A stretch of DNA of 64,000 nt from JAWKRB01 sp041389885 (GTDB taxonomy: Bacteria; Myxococcota_A; Polyangia; Polyangiales; Ga0077539): positions 62,001 to 126,000 of the forward strand of contig JAWKRB010000012.1 of NCBI GenBank assembly GCA_041389885.1, read 5' to 3'. Both the position numbers and the translations under genes were made by a program. Shown in pieces: positions 60,349 to 64,000 of the stretch. The notes below the pieces were generated by a model that had not been told where the DNA came from, ran no database searches, and worked only from the letters and a program-made list of their open reading frames with translations. Every line of letters starts with the position of its first letter. Within the stretch, counting starts at the first letter, position 1.

Positions 60349-61573
60349 GCCACCGCGCCATCGCGCGGTAGGCGTCGGGGTGCCCGAGCAGGTCGAGGTG
60401 CCCCGCGCGGGCCACAACGACCTGATTCGACAAAGGAAACTTCAGGTCCAGGAGGCTGTCGCGGTGCCGCCCGAGGGCGCTCTCGACGGGCACCAGGCCG
60501 TCTCCCGAGAGCGCCGCGACGTCGCGCAGGTCGGCGGGCGCCTCGAAGGCGCGCGTGCCCGCGAGGGCGAAGCACGCGACCCCCTCGGGCAACGGACACG
60601 GCGCGCGCTCATCGCCGCCCAGGGCGAAGCGGTCTCGGCCCTGCCAGTCGGCGGCGAGCACGGAGCCGAAGCGCAGGTCGGTGACGCCCGCGCTCCGCAG
60701 CCGGGGGAGCGCGCGGAGCGGCGCGCTGTAGCGGCTCGCGTCGAAGAGCACGCCGACGAGGTTGCCCACGCGCTCCAGCGGCGCGCCGTGGTGGGGCGTT
60801 CCCAGGAACACCATCGACGAGAGCCGCGCGCGCCAGGCGAGCTCGCGCGCCTCGGCCTCGCGCACCGCGGCGCGGGCGACGAGGCCGCCCATGCTGAACC
60901 CGAGGAGCGTGAGCGAGGTCACCGGCACCGGCCACGCCGCGAGCAGCGCCTCGAGGCGGTCCGCGAGCTGCGCGCCGTTGGTCGAGACGTGGAGTCCGCT
61001 GTTGTAGCGAAGGTACACCGGCGAGTAGCCGTGATCGCGCGCGAGGGCCTCGCCGTGGTCGTGGCCGCGGCGGCGCCAGCCCCGCGCGTCCATCGACGAG
61101 CCGTGGAGCAGCAGCAGCACGCGCCCGTTCGCCTCGGGCAGGGCTCGACGCAGGCCCTCGGGGGTGACGGTCACGGGCGCGCCGTCGACGAGGAGGTCCA
61201 TCTCCAGGGCGAGGGGGTTGCGGGTCTCGGCGAGGTGATCGCCCACGACGCCGTTGAGGGCGGCGAGGACGGCGTCGTACTCCTCGGAGGTCGCCCTCGC
61301 GCCGAGGGCGGGCTCGAGCTCGGCGAAGACGCGATCGAGGCCCACGCCCACGAGGCCGGTCACGCCGCGAATCGCCGCGTAGGTGGGCCGGGTGAGCGCC
61401 TTCACCACCGGCGCGAGGGGCGCGCCCAGCACGGCAGGACCGCCCGCGATGGTCACGTGCATCCCCTGCACGATGTCGGTGACCTTCGTCGTCGCGTGCA
61501 CGAGCAGCCTCGCGGCGCCTCGGAGTTCGCCGCTCACGGAGCGCTTCGCCTCGCGGCCCCCTTCGTCTCCCAT
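60320..61573 (-). CDS. Lipase-like alpha/beta hydrolase
   Basis: 417 aa from the ATG at 61573; an ATG six codons earlier (61591) is also possible. LLLLHGSSMDARGW is the oxyanion strand, LLGFSMGGLVARAA the nucleophile elbow (GxSxG, Ser in GFSMG), and the C-terminal half has VVARAGHLDLLGHPD with a likely catalytic His. Resembles PGAP1/lipase-type hydrolases. The long N-terminal helical region (~100 aa) has no assigned role. Confidence 0.8.
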   Translation of the reverse strand: MGDEGGREAKRSVSGELRGAARLLVHATTKVTDIVQGMHVTIAGGPAVLGAPLAPVVKALTRPTYAAIRGVTGLVGVGLDRVFAELEPALGARATSEEYDAVLAALNGVVGDHLAETRNPLALEMDLLVDGAPVTVTPEGLRRALPEANGRVLLLLHGSSMDARGWRRRGHDHGEALARDHGYSPVYLRYNSGLHVSTNGAQLADRLEALLAAWPVPVTSLTLLGFSMGGLVARAAVREAEARELAWRARLSSMVFLGTPHHGAPLERVGNLVGVLFDASRYSAPLRALPRLRSAGVTDLRFGSVLAADWQGRDRFALGGDERAPCPLPEGVACFALAGTRAFEAPADLRDVAALSGDGLVPVESALGRHRDSLLDLKFPLSNQVVVARAGHLDLLGHPDAYRAMARWLSDAGGSPG

Positions 61574-61633
61574 GGGAGAGACCCATACCACGCCGCGGCT
61601 CGTGGTCTCGGCTCCGCGCGCCGCGCGGCCCGC

Positions 61634-63526
<1,893 letters not shown>

Positions 63527-63702
63527 CGGCGGCGACTATCGCACGGCCCGCGCGGTCGGCGGCGCCCCTCCCCCGCAGGACCTCACCGGTCGCATCAGTG
63601 CGCGGGGAGCGGCGCGAGCTCCTCCGCCCGGAGAATGCCGCCCACCCGCGCGCAACGCGTCGAGGCCGCGTGCTAGAAGCATCGCGGAGGAGGTCGTAGG
63701 GC

Positions 63703-64000
63703 ATGCCGGGTTCCTGTGCGCAGTGCGGTTGTTCGCGCGGCCATCATCTGTACGACTGCCCGACGCTCCAGCGCGCCGCGCTGGAGAACGACGACGCGAC
63801 GATCCGCCGTATGACGGGTGAGTTCGCCTTCCTCAACAGCTTTCACCCCGCGGCGGTGTCCTTCGAGGGCGCGCTCTACCCCTCCGTCGAGCACGCGTTC
63901 CATGCGGCGAAGACGCTCGATCTCGCTGCGCGAGAGGCGCTTCTGACGACGAGCCCGGCGGGGGCGAAGCGCCTCGGCACCCGCGTCGCGCTGAGGCCCG
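63703..64000 (+). CDS. NADAR-domain protein with N-terminal zinc-knuckle-like motif (3' cut by window)
   Basis: Reading from the ATG at 63703 (GGAGGAGG lies ~10 bases before it), the frame stays open to the window end. Residues 5-20 (CAQCGCSRGHHLYDC) form a CxxCxC...HH...C cluster that could bind zinc. Residues ~41-95 follow the NADAR/YbiA pattern: FAFLNSFHPAAVSFEGALYPSVEHAFHAAKT, comparable to FLSNFYP...YPSxEHAYQAxK. NADAR proteins are N-glycosidases acting on ADP-ribose or riboflavin-type N-ribosides, and can reverse ADP-ribosylation of guanosine. The C-terminal part is missing. Confidence 0.75.
   Translation, partial: MPGSCAQCGCSRGHHLYDCPTLQRAALENDDATIRRMTGEFAFLNSFHPAAVSFEGALYPSVEHAFHAAKTLDLAAREALLTTSPAGAKRLGTRVALRP

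Overview
The window looks like chromosomal DNA of a very high-GC, predatory or soil-type deltaproteobacterium of the phylum Myxococcota, most likely the Polyangiales/Sandaracinus side. This is inferred from several features: strong GC and third-position bias; many lipoproteins whose mature N-termini are Asp/Ala/Pro-rich low-complexity linkers; Cys-rich secreted proteins; two Hanks-type Ser/Thr kinases, one beside a TPR/PEGA protein; a mevalonate-pathway operon; a multihaem cytochrome ending in a MYXO-CTERM-like sorting tail; and a LexA gene whose promoter carries a myxobacterial-type CGTTCAG half-box. No rRNA, tRNA, CRISPR array, integrase or transposase was recognised.

Layout. 1-0.64 kb: the 3' end of an FAD-dependent aromatic monooxygenase. 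0.65-6.6 kb: a PMT-like membrane protein, divergent from a tightly coupled six-gene operon (B12-radical SAM, GT2, two ~50-aa membrane proteins, polysaccharide deacetylase, NAD-dependent epimerase) with 4-nt start/stop overlaps throughout. 6.6-12.6 kb: exported proteins, including a 986-aa HExxH peptidase/propeller/beta-barrel fusion and a protein with a long GYPQQ tail. 13.0-15.7 kb: a transcription-apparatus-like island, with a protein carrying two RNAP alpha-CTD-like folds plus a sigma region-4-like HTH, a small membrane protein, and a 71-aa alpha-CTD/HhH-like protein. 15.8-20.4 kb: papain-like lipoprotein, SGNH hydrolase, OsmC plus a zinc-binding small protein, and an MFS exporter. 20.6-28.4 kb: kinase/PEGA operon, OmpA-like protein and RCC1-repeat lipoprotein. 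28.4-30.4 kb: VOC protein and a lexA-GIDE operon, with a promoter/operator upstream. 30.5-37.3 kb: MepA-like endopeptidase, DUF218 protein, ATP-grasp, GreA/B-like factor. 37.3-41.5 kb: a CpaF/FHA/TPR/lipoprotein operon. 41.6-47.3 kb: TerC, alpha-amylase, trpS, ferredoxin-like and ArsC-like genes. 47.4-50.9 kb: SGNH hydrolase, carbamoyltransferase, SxtJ-like and DUF5989-like proteins. 51-54.9 kb: polyprenyl synthetase, mevalonate kinase, mevalonate-diphosphate decarboxylase and phosphomevalonate kinase. 55-64 kb: propeller lipoprotein, pentahaem cytochrome, SUMF1-like protein, Cys-rich lipoprotein, lipase-like hydrolase, second kinase, and the start of a NADAR-domain gene at the window edge.

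The most distinctive loci are the duplicated alpha-CTD/sigma-4 protein with its alpha-CTD-like small neighbour; the coupled micro-membrane-protein pair in the sugar operon; the GIDE membrane protein co-transcribed with lexA; and the zinc-knuckle NADAR protein. Several otherwise well-conserved genes (6.6-7.8, 31.4-32.3, 42.4-45.4 and 48.4-48.8 kb) contain frameshifts. At least one is a homopolymer contraction, so sequencing error and true gene decay both have to be considered.
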